Assembly: GCA_003598055.1 (NCBI GenBank)
Contig: QZKI01000065.1
Span: forward strand, 27,556-91,555
DNA length: 64,000 nucleotides
DNA from: Candidatus Abyssobacteria bacterium SURF_17
GTDB lineage: Bacteria > Abyssobacteria > SURF-5
Direction of reading: 5' to 3'
The notes under the pieces: generated by a model
Told to the model about the DNA's origin: nothing
Databases searched by the model: none
The model's input: the letters and a program-made list of their open reading frames with translations, nothing else
In this document: positions 8,221-16,711 of the stretch, one piece after another
Layout: each line of letters opens with the position of its first letter
Numbering within the stretch: position 1 is the stretch's first letter
Program-made: the position numbers and the translations under genes

Positions 8221-8802
8221 ATGGAAATAGAAGCCAAAGTCAGGCCAAAGAATCTTTCTAAGCTGCGGTCTTCCCTGAAATCGGCGGGTGCGGTCTTCAA
8301 GGGAAGGGGGTTGGAGAAAAATTGGCTGTTTGACCATCCGGAGCAGGCGCTTGCCGCAACCGACAAGTTGCTGAGGCTGCGGGAGGATATACGCGTTTCC
8401 TTGACATTCAAAGGGCCGCGGCAAAATTCGCAATTCAAGAAGAGAGAGGAAATCGAAATCGAATTCCCCGACACCTCATCTGCGCGTTCCCTTTTGGAGG
8501 CGGTAGGATTCATCCATTGGTTCTACTATGAAAAATTCCGAGAAACATGGAAGCTGGGTTCGGCAACAATTGTGGTAGACGAGTTGCCTCAGTTGGGTGT
8601 CTTTGTCGAAGTCGAAGCGGAAACGGACGCGGAGGTCGAAGCCGTTGTCAGAAAATTGAAGCTTCCGCGCAAGTACATCTCTTCCACATATGTGGAGTTG
8701 TTGGTTGAATCGGCCAAACAAACGCAGAAATACACGGGCGCGTTTAGGTTTCCGCCAGAGTATGAGTCCGTCCTGGGATTCACTGATGCGGATTCCAAAT
8801 AA
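8221..8802 (+). CDS. CYTH-domain protein (class IV adenylate cyclase / triphosphate tunnel enzyme)
   Basis: A 193-residue protein starting with the ExExK signature (MEIEAKVR). It also has the internal basic and acidic strands of the triphosphate tunnel fold (LRLREDIRVSLTFKG near residue 50, VVDELPQLGVFVEVE near 120). CYTH enzymes act on nucleoside or inorganic triphosphates with Mg2+ or Mn2+; family members include CyaB-type adenylate cyclases, thiamine triphosphatases and tripolyphosphatases. The exact substrate cannot be read from the sequence. It is cytosolic and lies 74 bases before the agmatinase-family gene. Confidence 0.8.
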   Translation: MEIEAKVRPKNLSKLRSSLKSAGAVFKGRGLEKNWLFDHPEQALAATDKLLRLREDIRVSLTFKGPRQNSQFKKREEIEIEFPDTSSARSLLEAVGFIHWFYYEKFRETWKLGSATIVVDELPQLGVFVEVEAETDAEVEAVVRKLKLPRKYISSTYVELLVESAKQTQKYTGAFRFPPEYESVLGFTDADSK

Positions 8803-8876
8803 GTGAACTTTTCGCGACCGAGGATTATGCATTGAGAGCCGGAACGGTCGCACGCAGGCTTCAGCGGAGGCGCGAG

Positions 8877-9836
8877 ATGTCAACGATTCAACAGCAGCCG
8901 GGTTCGGGATATGAGGGAATAGCGAGTTTCTGCCGAATGCCCATGTGCTTTGACATAAGCGAGCTTGAAGCGGATGTCGCGATTGTCGGCATTTGCATGG
9001 ACTGCGGTACGACGTACCGGTCGGGTGCTCGATTTGGTCCCAAGGCGATTCGCGAGGGGTCGATGCCATATGCGATGGGTTACTCTCCACATCATGGCTT
9101 CTACGACATTGAACGAAACCAGCATCTCCTCGCGGGCAAGAAAATCGTAGATTGTGGGGACATACCGACGATACCGACGCTTTTTATTGAAACGCTTGAT
9201 GTCATCACCCAATTCATACAAGAAATCAGGCAGCGTGGCGCGGTCCCGGTCGTCCTCGGCGGGGATCATTCAATCAGTTTCCCGGTAGTCCGCGCTTTCA
9301 GCGATACGCGTCTTCATGTTATTCAGTTCGATACGCACCTTGACCTCATGGATGAGGTTATGGGAATTAGATTCAGCCATGCAAACCCCATGAGGCGCAT
9401 CTCCGAGCTAAAGCACGTTACGGGAATCACGCAAATAGGCATCCGAGGGTTGCTCAACCAGCCGGAGTGGGTCGAGACGGCAAGCGAGGTATCGAGATTC
9501 TTTACTGCGGAACAGGTTCGACATAGCGGAGAGGAATTCGTGACCTCACACATTCCACCACAGGAAAACGTCTACATAAGCCTTGACATTGACGTGCTCG
9601 ATCCCTCGGTCGCGCCCGGTACGGGCACCCCGGAACCTGGCGGGCTATCCTATGTTGAGCTTCGGGAGTTACTCCGTGGATGTGTTATGGGGAGAAACTT
9701 GGTGGGAGCGGACATCGTTGAGGTAAACCCCTTGTTCGACTCGTCGGGAAGAACAGGGCAAGTAGCCGCGCGACTCCTTATCGACCTCCTCGGTTCGGCC
9801 ACGTTCGGGTCGGGCTCCGTGCCCGAGTGCGGTTAG
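8877..9836 (+). CDS. speB: Agmatinase/arginase-family ureohydrolase
   Basis: A 319-residue binuclear manganese hydrolase. Metal ligands are visible in GGDHSISFPV, FDTHLDLMDE (D-x-H-x-D) and SLDIDVLDPSVAPGTGTPEP; the C-terminus has GADIVEVNP. Agmatinases convert agmatine to putrescine and urea; other members hydrolyse arginine, guanidinobutyrate or formiminoglutamate. Length and the PGTGTPEPGG loop favour the agmatinase side. The start is ATG 8877 (MSTIQQQ), with GGAGG 7 bases upstream. The gene symbol is by family and the substrate is unproven. Confidence 0.8.
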   Translation: MSTIQQQPGSGYEGIASFCRMPMCFDISELEADVAIVGICMDCGTTYRSGARFGPKAIREGSMPYAMGYSPHHGFYDIERNQHLLAGKKIVDCGDIPTIPTLFIETLDVITQFIQEIRQRGAVPVVLGGDHSISFPVVRAFSDTRLHVIQFDTHLDLMDEVMGIRFSHANPMRRISELKHVTGITQIGIRGLLNQPEWVETASEVSRFFTAEQVRHSGEEFVTSHIPPQENVYISLDIDVLDPSVAPGTGTPEPGGLSYVELRELLRGCVMGRNLVGADIVEVNPLFDSSGRTGQVAARLLIDLLGSATFGSGSVPECG

Positions 9837-9939
9837 TGGGTCGTAGCCAACGCGCCCTATTGACAGACTCACCAGTAATGTGTGCGCAGAGTGGAACCGC
9901 AGCACACGCTGCAACGAATGAGTCGTTTGAGGAGAAGAA

Positions 9940-10839
9940 ATGCTGAATAAAGCAACCAAACAACGCACATCAAAGACCGCGAAAGCGGGCCGCAAAAAAG
10001 AAAAGACCGTCCTCATCCTGCAAGGAGGAGCATCGCGGGGTGCGCACCAGGTTGGCGCCATGAAGTACCTGGAAGAGCAGGGTATCAAGCCTGATGCGAT
10101 AATCGGCAGCTCGATAGGCGTTATCAACGCATGTCTCTACGCTACGGGTGGTATCGACCAGATGGTCGATTTCTGGACCTCATTTCGCGCCCATCCTCTG
10201 CTTCCCGGCATCAGCGCGCGCGAAAACATCTTTCTGGGTAATTCTCTCCTTTCGATGGGGAAGAGCTTCGAGAAAATCGAGGGATATCTCGATTTTCCGA
10301 AGATACATCGCAGCCGGGTGGAAGTCTCCTTCATCTTGACCAATTTGTCGCAGGGCACAGGGGAATTGAGGTCAAACAAAACCGAAAGGTCATGGGAAGA
10401 CTTTCGAACGATCGCGCGCATCGGGTACACCATTCCGGGGCTTTTTCCCCTCATAGAGTTTCAGGGCGACTACTGGTGTGATGGCGGATTCGTATGGAAC
10501 GTGCCGCTCGAGTATGCTCTGCAGAAGGGCGCCACACGCATCTTTATGCTTCTTTGCATCGGCCGCACGCTGCCAAGACAAGAGAGTTTCAGCAATATCT
10601 ATCAGGTGCTTTCGCGGTTCTACGACGTCATGTGGGTTCACGTGGGCAGTGGAGGCGTTATCCAGCGCGACTTCACCCATGCAATGTATCGGGGAGCCGA
10701 GATACACATCGTTGAGCCAGGCACCTATCTTGAAGGATTCAGTATGCTGAGTCTGCTCCGTTTCCATCCGTCGAAAGCCAAGAGGTATATCGAACAGGGC
10801 TATGCCGATGCTCGTGAGCAGCTTGGCCGGATCAAGTGA
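9940..10839 (+). CDS. Patatin-like phospholipase (RssA/NTE type)
   Basis: A 299-residue serine hydrolase of the patatin fold. It has the oxyanion loop LQGGASRGAHQVGA near residue 28, the nucleophile motif GSSIG near residue 52 and the dyad Asp in DGGFVWNVPL near 184. There is no signal peptide, and a Lys-rich N-terminal tail precedes the domain. Family members release fatty acids from phospholipids or lysophospholipids, or act as cytosolic acyl hydrolases. GAGGAGAAGAA supports the ATG. It converges with the ferredoxin gene. Confidence 0.85.
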   Translation: MLNKATKQRTSKTAKAGRKKEKTVLILQGGASRGAHQVGAMKYLEEQGIKPDAIIGSSIGVINACLYATGGIDQMVDFWTSFRAHPLLPGISARENIFLGNSLLSMGKSFEKIEGYLDFPKIHRSRVEVSFILTNLSQGTGELRSNKTERSWEDFRTIARIGYTIPGLFPLIEFQGDYWCDGGFVWNVPLEYALQKGATRIFMLLCIGRTLPRQESFSNIYQVLSRFYDVMWVHVGSGGVIQRDFTHAMYRGAEIHIVEPGTYLEGFSMLSLLRFHPSKAKRYIEQGYADAREQLGRIK

Positions 10840-10848
10840 GGAATGAAA

Positions 10849-10874
10849 AAGGCCTGCCCCAAAGGGCAGGCCTT
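10849..10874 (-). terminator. Intrinsic terminator of the ferredoxin gene
   Basis: An 11-base-pair perfect stem (AAGGCCTGCCC / GGGCAGGCCTT) with loop CAAA. On the minus strand it is followed by TTTTTCATTC. It lies 21 bases after the ferredoxin stop. On the plus strand there is no T-run, so it is a poor terminator for the patatin gene. Confidence 0.85.
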
Positions 10875-10895
10875 GGCAGGGTTCCGTTCTCAGTC

Positions 10896-11090
10896 TTATC
10901 CTTCTTCCACCTGGATCGCCTCAACCGGGCATTCATCGGCGGCTTGTCTAACCAACTCTTCGTTCGCCGCGAGGTCCGCATCTTCCTTCACGCTCGCCTG
11001 GTCGTTCAACTGGAAGACATCGGGACAGGTGGTTTCGCACAAGCCACAGCCCGTGCACTCTTCGGTAACCCAGACTCTCACAATCGCCAT
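10896..11090 (-). CDS. Small monocluster [4Fe-4S] ferredoxin
   Basis: A 64-residue ferredoxin. The motif CTGCGLCETTCPDVF at about residues 12-26 plus a distal Cys in CPVEAIQVEEG fits the single-cluster type that keeps a second-cluster remnant. The overall charge is acidic. Ribosome-binding site AGGAGG sits 7 bases before the ATG. It would carry electrons for low-potential enzymes such as the IorAB and MetF/MetV systems encoded later in the window, but the link is inference. It is monocistronic with its own terminator. Confidence 0.95.
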   Translation of the reverse strand: MAIVRVWVTEECTGCGLCETTCPDVFQLNDQASVKEDADLAANEELVRQAADECPVEAIQVEEG

Positions 11091-11294
11091 CTCTGAACCT
11101 CCTTCTATTTGGTTTTGGTGATTGGCGTCAAATCTACAACGAGTCGCGACGGCGTATTATACAAGTTTTCTCTCCAAACGGCAAGATTTTTTTGTCGCTT
11201 CTGTTCCCCCTGCCTTCAAGGTCGCCGATGCCTGCATTCTTCTTCATCTCTCGTCCGCGACAAGGGCGATATCCGGTTCAGTCACCGATGCGAA

Positions 11295-11930
11295 TTAATG
11301 GATTAGATGCAAAATAAACTCCTCTAAAGCGAAGACTGCGATGCCTGCCACTAGGCCATAGAGCGTGGACCGTTCGCGTCGAAAGGCCTCAAGCCATGGT
11401 GAATCAGGCGTGAGAGCAGAAAAGGGAAGGGGTATCCAACGGGCCGTCTGACGCATATAGCTGAGATACTCTTCCCCGAAACGCTGCCTAAGCAGTTCTT
11501 CCTCATACAGAACGATGCAGTTATAGAACACGAAACACAGGCCAAGCGCAGCCGGAATAAACCACAGGAGCTCCGAAAGCACACAAAATCCGGTAAGAAT
11601 CAGATGGTTGCCAATGTAAAGGGGGTTCCTCGTGTATGCATATGGGCCCGTGTTGACAAGTCTGCGCGCCTTGTCCCTCCTTGTCCGGGCGCTCCGGCCG
11701 ATGTGACGCATCGCCCACAGCCTCAGCGTCTCGCCCAAACAGACAAGCGCAATCCCGGTCGGCCAGAGAACAGCGTCATTCTCATACTCCCACCGAAAGA
11801 AAAAGAGCATGAACACAAAGAGCGGAGCTGAGATAAAATTGCGGGACTGAAAAAACAGACGGCCCAACCGGACTGCAAGACCTTTGTTTGAAAAATCCAA
11901 TGGCGGCTTCGCGTTTGTTTCAGAAACCAT
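11295..11930 (-). CDS. Isoprenylcysteine carboxyl methyltransferase-like membrane protein
   Basis: A 211-residue membrane protein with about five hydrophobic segments. The signature GPYAYTRNPLYIGNHLILTG, followed by the EE-x-x-L-x-x-x-FGEEYLSYMRQTARWIP block, is the SAM-binding region of the ICMT/PEMT/NnrU-like family. Bacterial members methylate lipids or small lipophilic substrates; few are characterised. The final helix (LYGLVAGIAVFALEEFILHL) is an extra C-terminal segment. It stands alone on the minus strand. Confidence 0.8.
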   Translation of the reverse strand: MVSETNAKPPLDFSNKGLAVRLGRLFFQSRNFISAPLFVFMLFFFRWEYENDAVLWPTGIALVCLGETLRLWAMRHIGRSARTRRDKARRLVNTGPYAYTRNPLYIGNHLILTGFCVLSELLWFIPAALGLCFVFYNCIVLYEEELLRQRFGEEYLSYMRQTARWIPLPFSALTPDSPWLEAFRRERSTLYGLVAGIAVFALEEFILHLIH

Positions 11931-11974
11931 GTGTTTCCCATCCCTCCAATCAACCTGGGGACTGCTACAGCGGT

Positions 11975-12205
11975 TTATATCTCTCCGGCCACAAGCGTTT
12001 CCGTTGCTTGCACGCCCTGTATTCCACGTATCTGGCGCACTACGAGCCGTGACAGCGCATCGAGACTGTCAGCCTCGATGATGAGAACGGTATCCCAGTG
12101 CCCAAAAACGGGGTTCACTTCGAGGACGCCCGGAGTTGCCCTGACTTGCGAAAGCGCTTTCTCCTCCAATCCGGGCACCAGACTCAGCAGCACATAGGCC
12201 TTCAT
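11975..12205 (-). CDS. Stand-alone Lrp/AsnC ligand-binding (RAM) domain protein
   Basis: 76 residues matching only the C-terminal effector-binding domain of Lrp/AsnC regulators: YVLLSLVPGLEEKALSQV at the start, VNPVFGHWDTVLIIEADS in the middle, and a final GVQATETLV strand. No DNA-binding domain is present or encoded upstream. Such proteins assemble as dimers or octamers and bind amino acids or other small ligands. Its ATG overlaps the mutS stop as ATGA, so it is translationally coupled to mutS. Confidence 0.85.
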   Translation of the reverse strand: MKAYVLLSLVPGLEEKALSQVRATPGVLEVNPVFGHWDTVLIIEADSLDALSRLVVRQIRGIQGVQATETLVAGEI

Positions 12206-14814
12206 CTATCACCTTCCTTGTTCAGCTTTCTCTTGAGTTCAGCAAGTTTGGCGAGTGCTTCGAGCGGAGTGAGTCGGTCAATGTCCAGGCTCTTCAACTC
12301 ATCCTCGAGCGGCGAGGCAGCGGCAACCGGTGCGAACAACTGCAGTTGGTTGGATTCGCTCGTGGGTTTCAGCCTTCGTGCCGGGTTGACCCCCTCAAGC
12401 TCGGAGAGCACCTCGCGTGCGCGGGCGATGACATTCCCCGGAAGTCCGGCGAGCTTTGCGACGTGTATTCCATAGCTGTGGTCGGAGCTGCCATCGATCA
12501 CCTTATAGAGAAACACGACCTGATTGTTCCATTCTCTCACTGCAACATTCAAGTTTTTCACTCGTCGCAATTCCTTCGCAAGGTCGGTGAGTTCATGATA
12601 GTGGGTCGCAAAGAGCGTCTTCGCCCCGATGTTGTTGTGGATATGTTCCGCCACGGCCCACGCAATGCTCATTCCGTCGTACGTGCTTGTACCGCGCCCT
12701 ATCTCGTCAAGCACGATCAGGCTTTGGCGGGTTGCATTGTTCAGGATGTTCGCGGTCTCGCTCATCTCAACCATGAACGTGCTCTCTCCACCCACAAGAT
12801 TGTCCGATGCTCCAACCCGCGTGAAGATTCTGTCCACCAGTCCGATTGCGGCCTGCCTTGCAGGAACGAATCCTCCCATCTGCGCCATCAACACAATGAG
12901 CGCAACCTGGCGCAGATATGTCGATTTGCCCGCCATATTCGGACCAGTAATGACAAGCAGTGCACCTCGTTCGTCTATGTCGGTGTCGTTGGGAACGAAC
13001 GGTTGTCCGAGATTCAACTGCTCGAGCACGGGATGTCTTCCTTCTTCCAGCTTAAGCTCGAACGATGTTGAGATTTCCGGCCGGCAATAATCGTTCGCGG
13101 CGGCCACGTGCGCGAGCGATTGGACCGTATCAACCTCCGCAACCAGGTCGGCATTGGTCTGGATTCGTTCGGTCTGGCCACACACCTGTTCTCTGAGAGC
13201 GCGAAACAGGTCACCCTCCAGAGCGGTCATCTTTTCTTCGGCGCCCAGAATCGCGGCCTCCCGCTCCTTGAGTTCCGGAGTCACGAAGCGCTCGGCGTTC
13301 ACGAGCGTCTGTTTGCGGATATAATCCGGGGGCACGAGCGAAAGGTTAGGCTTTGTTACCTCGATGTAATAGCCGAATACCTTGTTGTAGCTCACCTTCA
13401 GCGAACTGATGCCCGTTCGCCGAATTTCCTTCTTCTGCAACTGGGCAATCCAGTCCTTACCATCCCGCACCAGGGTTCTCAGGGAGTCCAGCTCCGGGCT
13501 GTAGCCGTCTCGTATGATGTTGCCTTCGGTTATGGTCACCGGAGGAGCATCGACGAGCGCTCGTACTATAAGAGACGTTACATCTTCGACGGGGTCGAGC
13601 GATTGATATGCTGCTTGCATCAGGCGCGCAGACGTTTCCCGAAGCGTTTCTTTGAGCACAGGCATTCGGAGAAGCGAGTCCTTGAGCATCACCATATCCC
13701 GAGCGTTTGCGCCCGGCCCGCATATTCTTCCCACCAGGCGCTCGACGTCGTGAATTTCCTTGAGAACGTTCCGGATCCTTATTCGTAAGGCATTGGATTG
13801 TACCAACTCCGCAATAGCTTCCTGCCTCGCGAGTATGCGTTCCCTGTCCATAAGGGGATGTGTAATCCAGTTTCGAAGCCTCCGGGTGCCCATCGAAGTG
13901 ATGGTCGCGTCCAGTATGCCCAGCAGCGAGCCTCTCTTGCTCTTGTCACGGAGCGTTCCCTGCAGCTCAAGGTTTCGTTGAGTATTGACGTCGAGTATCA
14001 TATATTCGGAGCGGATGAAGGGCGCGGGTCTCTTGAGATGATGGAGCGAGGCCCGGCAGGTTTCCTTAAGGTAGTGGAGAACTGCTCCCGCCGCCGATGT
14101 CGCCAGGGGCATGTGGTCGAGACCAAGCCCGCTCAAGGAATGGAGACCGTAATGAGACGTTAGGAGCGTAGTGGCTTGGGAAAGCGAGAATATCCAGTCG
14201 TCCAATGGACGCAGCGGAATATTTGCGCAATTCCTGTTCAAAGACGCTTTGAGAGCAGAGTCCATCGCTGATGAGGAAAAAAGGAACTCCGACGGCCCGA
14301 CTCTGAGCAGTTCCTCGACGAGCAGCTCATGCACATTGGAACCTTCCCGCTCCGTGGCCTGGAACTCGCCGGTCGAGATGTCCGCGAATGCGACCCCGAT
14401 GCCTCGGTCAGATATGTGGGCAGCGGCCAGAAAATTACTCGCATTCTCGTCGAGCAGCTCTGGCTCGAGAATAGTGCCGGGCGTAATGACTCTGACCACC
14501 TCCCGCCTCACGATTCCCTTAGCAAGCTTTGGGTCTTCCACTTGCTCGCAAATCGCGACTGTCTTACCCGCGCGCAGCAGTTTTGCGATATATCCCTTTG
14601 CCGCATGATAGGGGACGCCGCACATGGGCACTCGATCTTCTTTCCGGGTGGAATCCCGCGAGGTGAGGGCAATCTCGAGGATTGCCGACGCCACTTTTGC
14701 ATCCTCGAAGAACATCTCGTAGAAATCGCCCATGCGGAAGAAGAGGATCGAATTTCGATGCCTGTCCTTTATCCGGTTGTATTGCCGCAGCATCGGAGTC
14801 AGTTCATCCATCAC
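12202..14814 (-). CDS. mutS: DNA mismatch repair protein MutS
   Basis: An 870-residue MutS1. The mismatch-binding Phe-x-Glu is in RMGDFYEMF near residue 28. The C-terminal ATPase has GPNMAGKSTYLRQVA (Walker A, about residue 620), STFMVEMSETANIL and LIVLDEIGRGTSTYDG (Walker B/D-loop). It recognises mispairs and small loops and recruits MutL. The start is either GTG 14814, about 9 bases after GAGGG, or the adjacent ATG 14811. It lies 81 bases after miaB and is coupled to the RAM-domain gene. No mutL is in the window. Confidence 0.97.
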   Translation of the reverse strand: MMDELTPMLRQYNRIKDRHRNSILFFRMGDFYEMFFEDAKVASAILEIALTSRDSTRKEDRVPMCGVPYHAAKGYIAKLLRAGKTVAICEQVEDPKLAKGIVRREVVRVITPGTILEPELLDENASNFLAAAHISDRGIGVAFADISTGEFQATEREGSNVHELLVEELLRVGPSEFLFSSSAMDSALKASLNRNCANIPLRPLDDWIFSLSQATTLLTSHYGLHSLSGLGLDHMPLATSAAGAVLHYLKETCRASLHHLKRPAPFIRSEYMILDVNTQRNLELQGTLRDKSKRGSLLGILDATITSMGTRRLRNWITHPLMDRERILARQEAIAELVQSNALRIRIRNVLKEIHDVERLVGRICGPGANARDMVMLKDSLLRMPVLKETLRETSARLMQAAYQSLDPVEDVTSLIVRALVDAPPVTITEGNIIRDGYSPELDSLRTLVRDGKDWIAQLQKKEIRRTGISSLKVSYNKVFGYYIEVTKPNLSLVPPDYIRKQTLVNAERFVTPELKEREAAILGAEEKMTALEGDLFRALREQVCGQTERIQTNADLVAEVDTVQSLAHVAAANDYCRPEISTSFELKLEEGRHPVLEQLNLGQPFVPNDTDIDERGALLVITGPNMAGKSTYLRQVALIVLMAQMGGFVPARQAAIGLVDRIFTRVGASDNLVGGESTFMVEMSETANILNNATRQSLIVLDEIGRGTSTYDGMSIAWAVAEHIHNNIGAKTLFATHYHELTDLAKELRRVKNLNVAVREWNNQVVFLYKVIDGSSDHSYGIHVAKLAGLPGNVIARAREVLSELEGVNPARRLKPTSESNQLQLFAPVAAASPLEDELKSLDIDRLTPLEALAKLAELKRKLNKEGDR

Positions 14815-14895
14815 AGGATATTTCCCTCACACATATGATACGCTCTGAGATGTTCCGAAGTCTGGAAAAAGTAGAAAACCGTTGAAATAACGCTT

Positions 14896-16296
14896 TCACC
14901 CTTGGGGCTCTTGTCCGGAAGAGTGTTGCGCCGCCTCGCCAACCAGCGTCCAGCCATCCAGCCGGCAGACGCGAATTTCAATCTCTCTTCCGATGTCTTC
15001 CTGTCCCCCGCAAAAGCGCGCCACCCTATGTCCTCTCGTGCGCCCAACCAGGAAACCGTGACGCTTCGCATCGTGAGACTCCGCAAGGACAGACTGTGTC
15101 GTATTCAGCAAGCTCTTGAGCCGTTCCAAACTGACTTCCTTCTGAAACTCAAGCAGAGCCCTGTGACGAGCGGCTATCGTGGACTTATCCACGCGATTGT
15201 CAAGTGAACCTGCCGCCGTCCCAGATCTGGACGAGTATTTGAATATGTACGCTCCGTCAAACCGCACTTTCTCGAGCATGAGACGGGTCTGTTCAAAATC
15301 CTCTTCCGTTTCGCCCGGGAAACCTACGATGATGTCCGTCGTCAGGCTGATGTGAGGTATCAGGTCGCGCAGTCTTTCGACGATGCGGAGATACTCTTCC
15401 GAAGAATATCCGCGGTTCATAAGTTCAAGGATGCGTGTGGAACCAGCCTGGACGGGAAGATGCACATGCTCGCACACTTTGGGCAAGTCCCGAATAGCCC
15501 GCATAAGGTCCGTCGAGATATCCTTGGGATGCGAGGTTGTGAAACGGATTCGCGTGATTCCCACAACTGCGTCGAGCTGCTCGAGGAGGCGCGCAAAGCT
15601 CGCGTCAACGTGAAGGTCTCGCCCATACGAATTTACATTCTGCCCAAGCAATGTGACTTCTACCACGCCGCCTTCCGCTAACGCACGCACTTCAGCGACC
15701 ACTTCATCCGGGCGCCTGCTCCGCTGCGGTCCCCGGACATAGGGAACGACACAATACGAGCAGTAATTGTCACATCCGCGCATTACGGACACCCACGCAC
15801 TGATTCGAGCGCGTCCCAGCGTGATGGGTGGTCGATGCTCCGGTGACGCACAAACGTCGGGGGTCGATACAACCGGACGCTCGCCGTTCTCGACGCGCCT
15901 GAGCAGGTCAGCTATGCCACCGAGCGCGTTGGTGCCGAACACGAGGTCCACGTGCGAGAACCGTTTTGTAAGCGCGGCCTTCTCCTTCTGTGCAACGCAG
16001 CCGCCCACGCCTACAATCAGCTCGGGCTTCTTCGCTTTCAACGCCTTTAACTGCGAGACCCTACCATACAGCCGCTGTTCGGCGTGCTCGCGGACGCAGC
16101 AAGTGTTAAACAGAATCACGTCAGCGGCCTCAAGGTGTTCCGTCAGTATGTATCCGGCGTCTTCCAAAAGCCCGCCTATCATCTCCGAGTCGTGCTGGTT
16201 CATCTGGCATCCGAACGTGATCACGTGAACGGACCTCTGCCTTGAACTCTCTTCACATGAGTGAATTGGATGATGGATGCTTGCCTCTGTTTTCAT
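14896..16296 (-). CDS. miaB: tRNA-2-methylthio-N6-dimethylallyladenosine synthase MiaB
   Basis: A 466-residue radical-SAM methylthiotransferase. The N-terminal UPF0004 domain has three Cys ligands (ITFGCQMNQHDSEM, ILFNTCCVREHAEQ, VGVGGCVAQKEK). The radical-SAM motif is MRGCDNYCSYCVVPYVRG (C-x3-C-x2-C) near residue 175. A C-terminal TRAM domain follows. It adds a methylthio group at A37 of tRNAs that read UNN codons. Motif and length favour MiaB over MtaB or RimO. It precedes mutS on the same strand, an arrangement seen in many bacteria. Confidence 0.95.
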   Translation of the reverse strand: MKTEASIHHPIHSCEESSRQRSVHVITFGCQMNQHDSEMIGGLLEDAGYILTEHLEAADVILFNTCCVREHAEQRLYGRVSQLKALKAKKPELIVGVGGCVAQKEKAALTKRFSHVDLVFGTNALGGIADLLRRVENGERPVVSTPDVCASPEHRPPITLGRARISAWVSVMRGCDNYCSYCVVPYVRGPQRSRRPDEVVAEVRALAEGGVVEVTLLGQNVNSYGRDLHVDASFARLLEQLDAVVGITRIRFTTSHPKDISTDLMRAIRDLPKVCEHVHLPVQAGSTRILELMNRGYSSEEYLRIVERLRDLIPHISLTTDIIVGFPGETEEDFEQTRLMLEKVRFDGAYIFKYSSRSGTAAGSLDNRVDKSTIAARHRALLEFQKEVSLERLKSLLNTTQSVLAESHDAKRHGFLVGRTRGHRVARFCGGQEDIGREIEIRVCRLDGWTLVGEAAQHSSGQEPQG

Positions 16297-16610
16297 AGCA
16301 TGATGATTTAGGTATCAGGGCTCATGAAGATATCCGACAATGGAATGGTAACTCCAGCCTGAAATCCCTGCAGGCGTGAGCTTGCTCACAGGGAGTTTCT
16401 CCTTATTTTCACGCCGCATATTCGAATAAATCGGAACCCACACAATTGTCGGACATTTCTTCGTGCGGTAATGAATCCTGCGGAGCAAAGCGAGCACAAC
16501 GGGATGAACCGCCCCCTCTTAACAGATGCAGTGTAGCATACACGTATCGGCTATGGCAAGCTCGGCCAACGTCATGATTGCCATGGCCTCCGCTCGATAT
16601 ACCGCAGCCT
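16297..16610. other. Divergent intergenic region with a possible minus-strand promoter and hairpin
   Basis: A minus-strand promoter candidate TTGCCA (16554-16559), 18-base spacer, TACACT (16530-16535) could serve miaB. A hairpin GTGAGC-TT-GCTCAC lies at 16376-16389, flanked by CCCTG and CAGGG. A 60-codon minus-strand frame (16315-16497, GTG start) has no recognised family and a poorly placed ribosome-binding site, so I do not call it. Confidence 0.4.
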
Positions 16611-16639
16611 TTGACTAAGCGAGCAGTTCGTGGTAAAAT
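16611..16639 (+). promoter_or_regulatory. Promoter of the B-box/TPR gene
   Basis: TTGACT (16611-16616), 17-base spacer, TAAAAT (16634-16639), about 70 bases upstream of the ATG at 16712. Confidence 0.6.
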
Positions 16640-16711
16640 AGTTCTGCTCAAAGCACTTAGGAACGCATACGCCAAGTGCCATGGCAAGGGCATCACGCAG
16701 GGAGGGAAAAG

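Noticed and set aside
10849..10874. Hairpin as terminator for the plus-strand patatin gene
   Set aside because: The T-run lies only on the minus-strand side, so it serves the ferredoxin gene.
16315..16497. 60-codon minus-strand frame before miaB
   Set aside because: GTG start with a distant ribosome-binding site, no recognised family. A possible promoter upstream could equally serve miaB.
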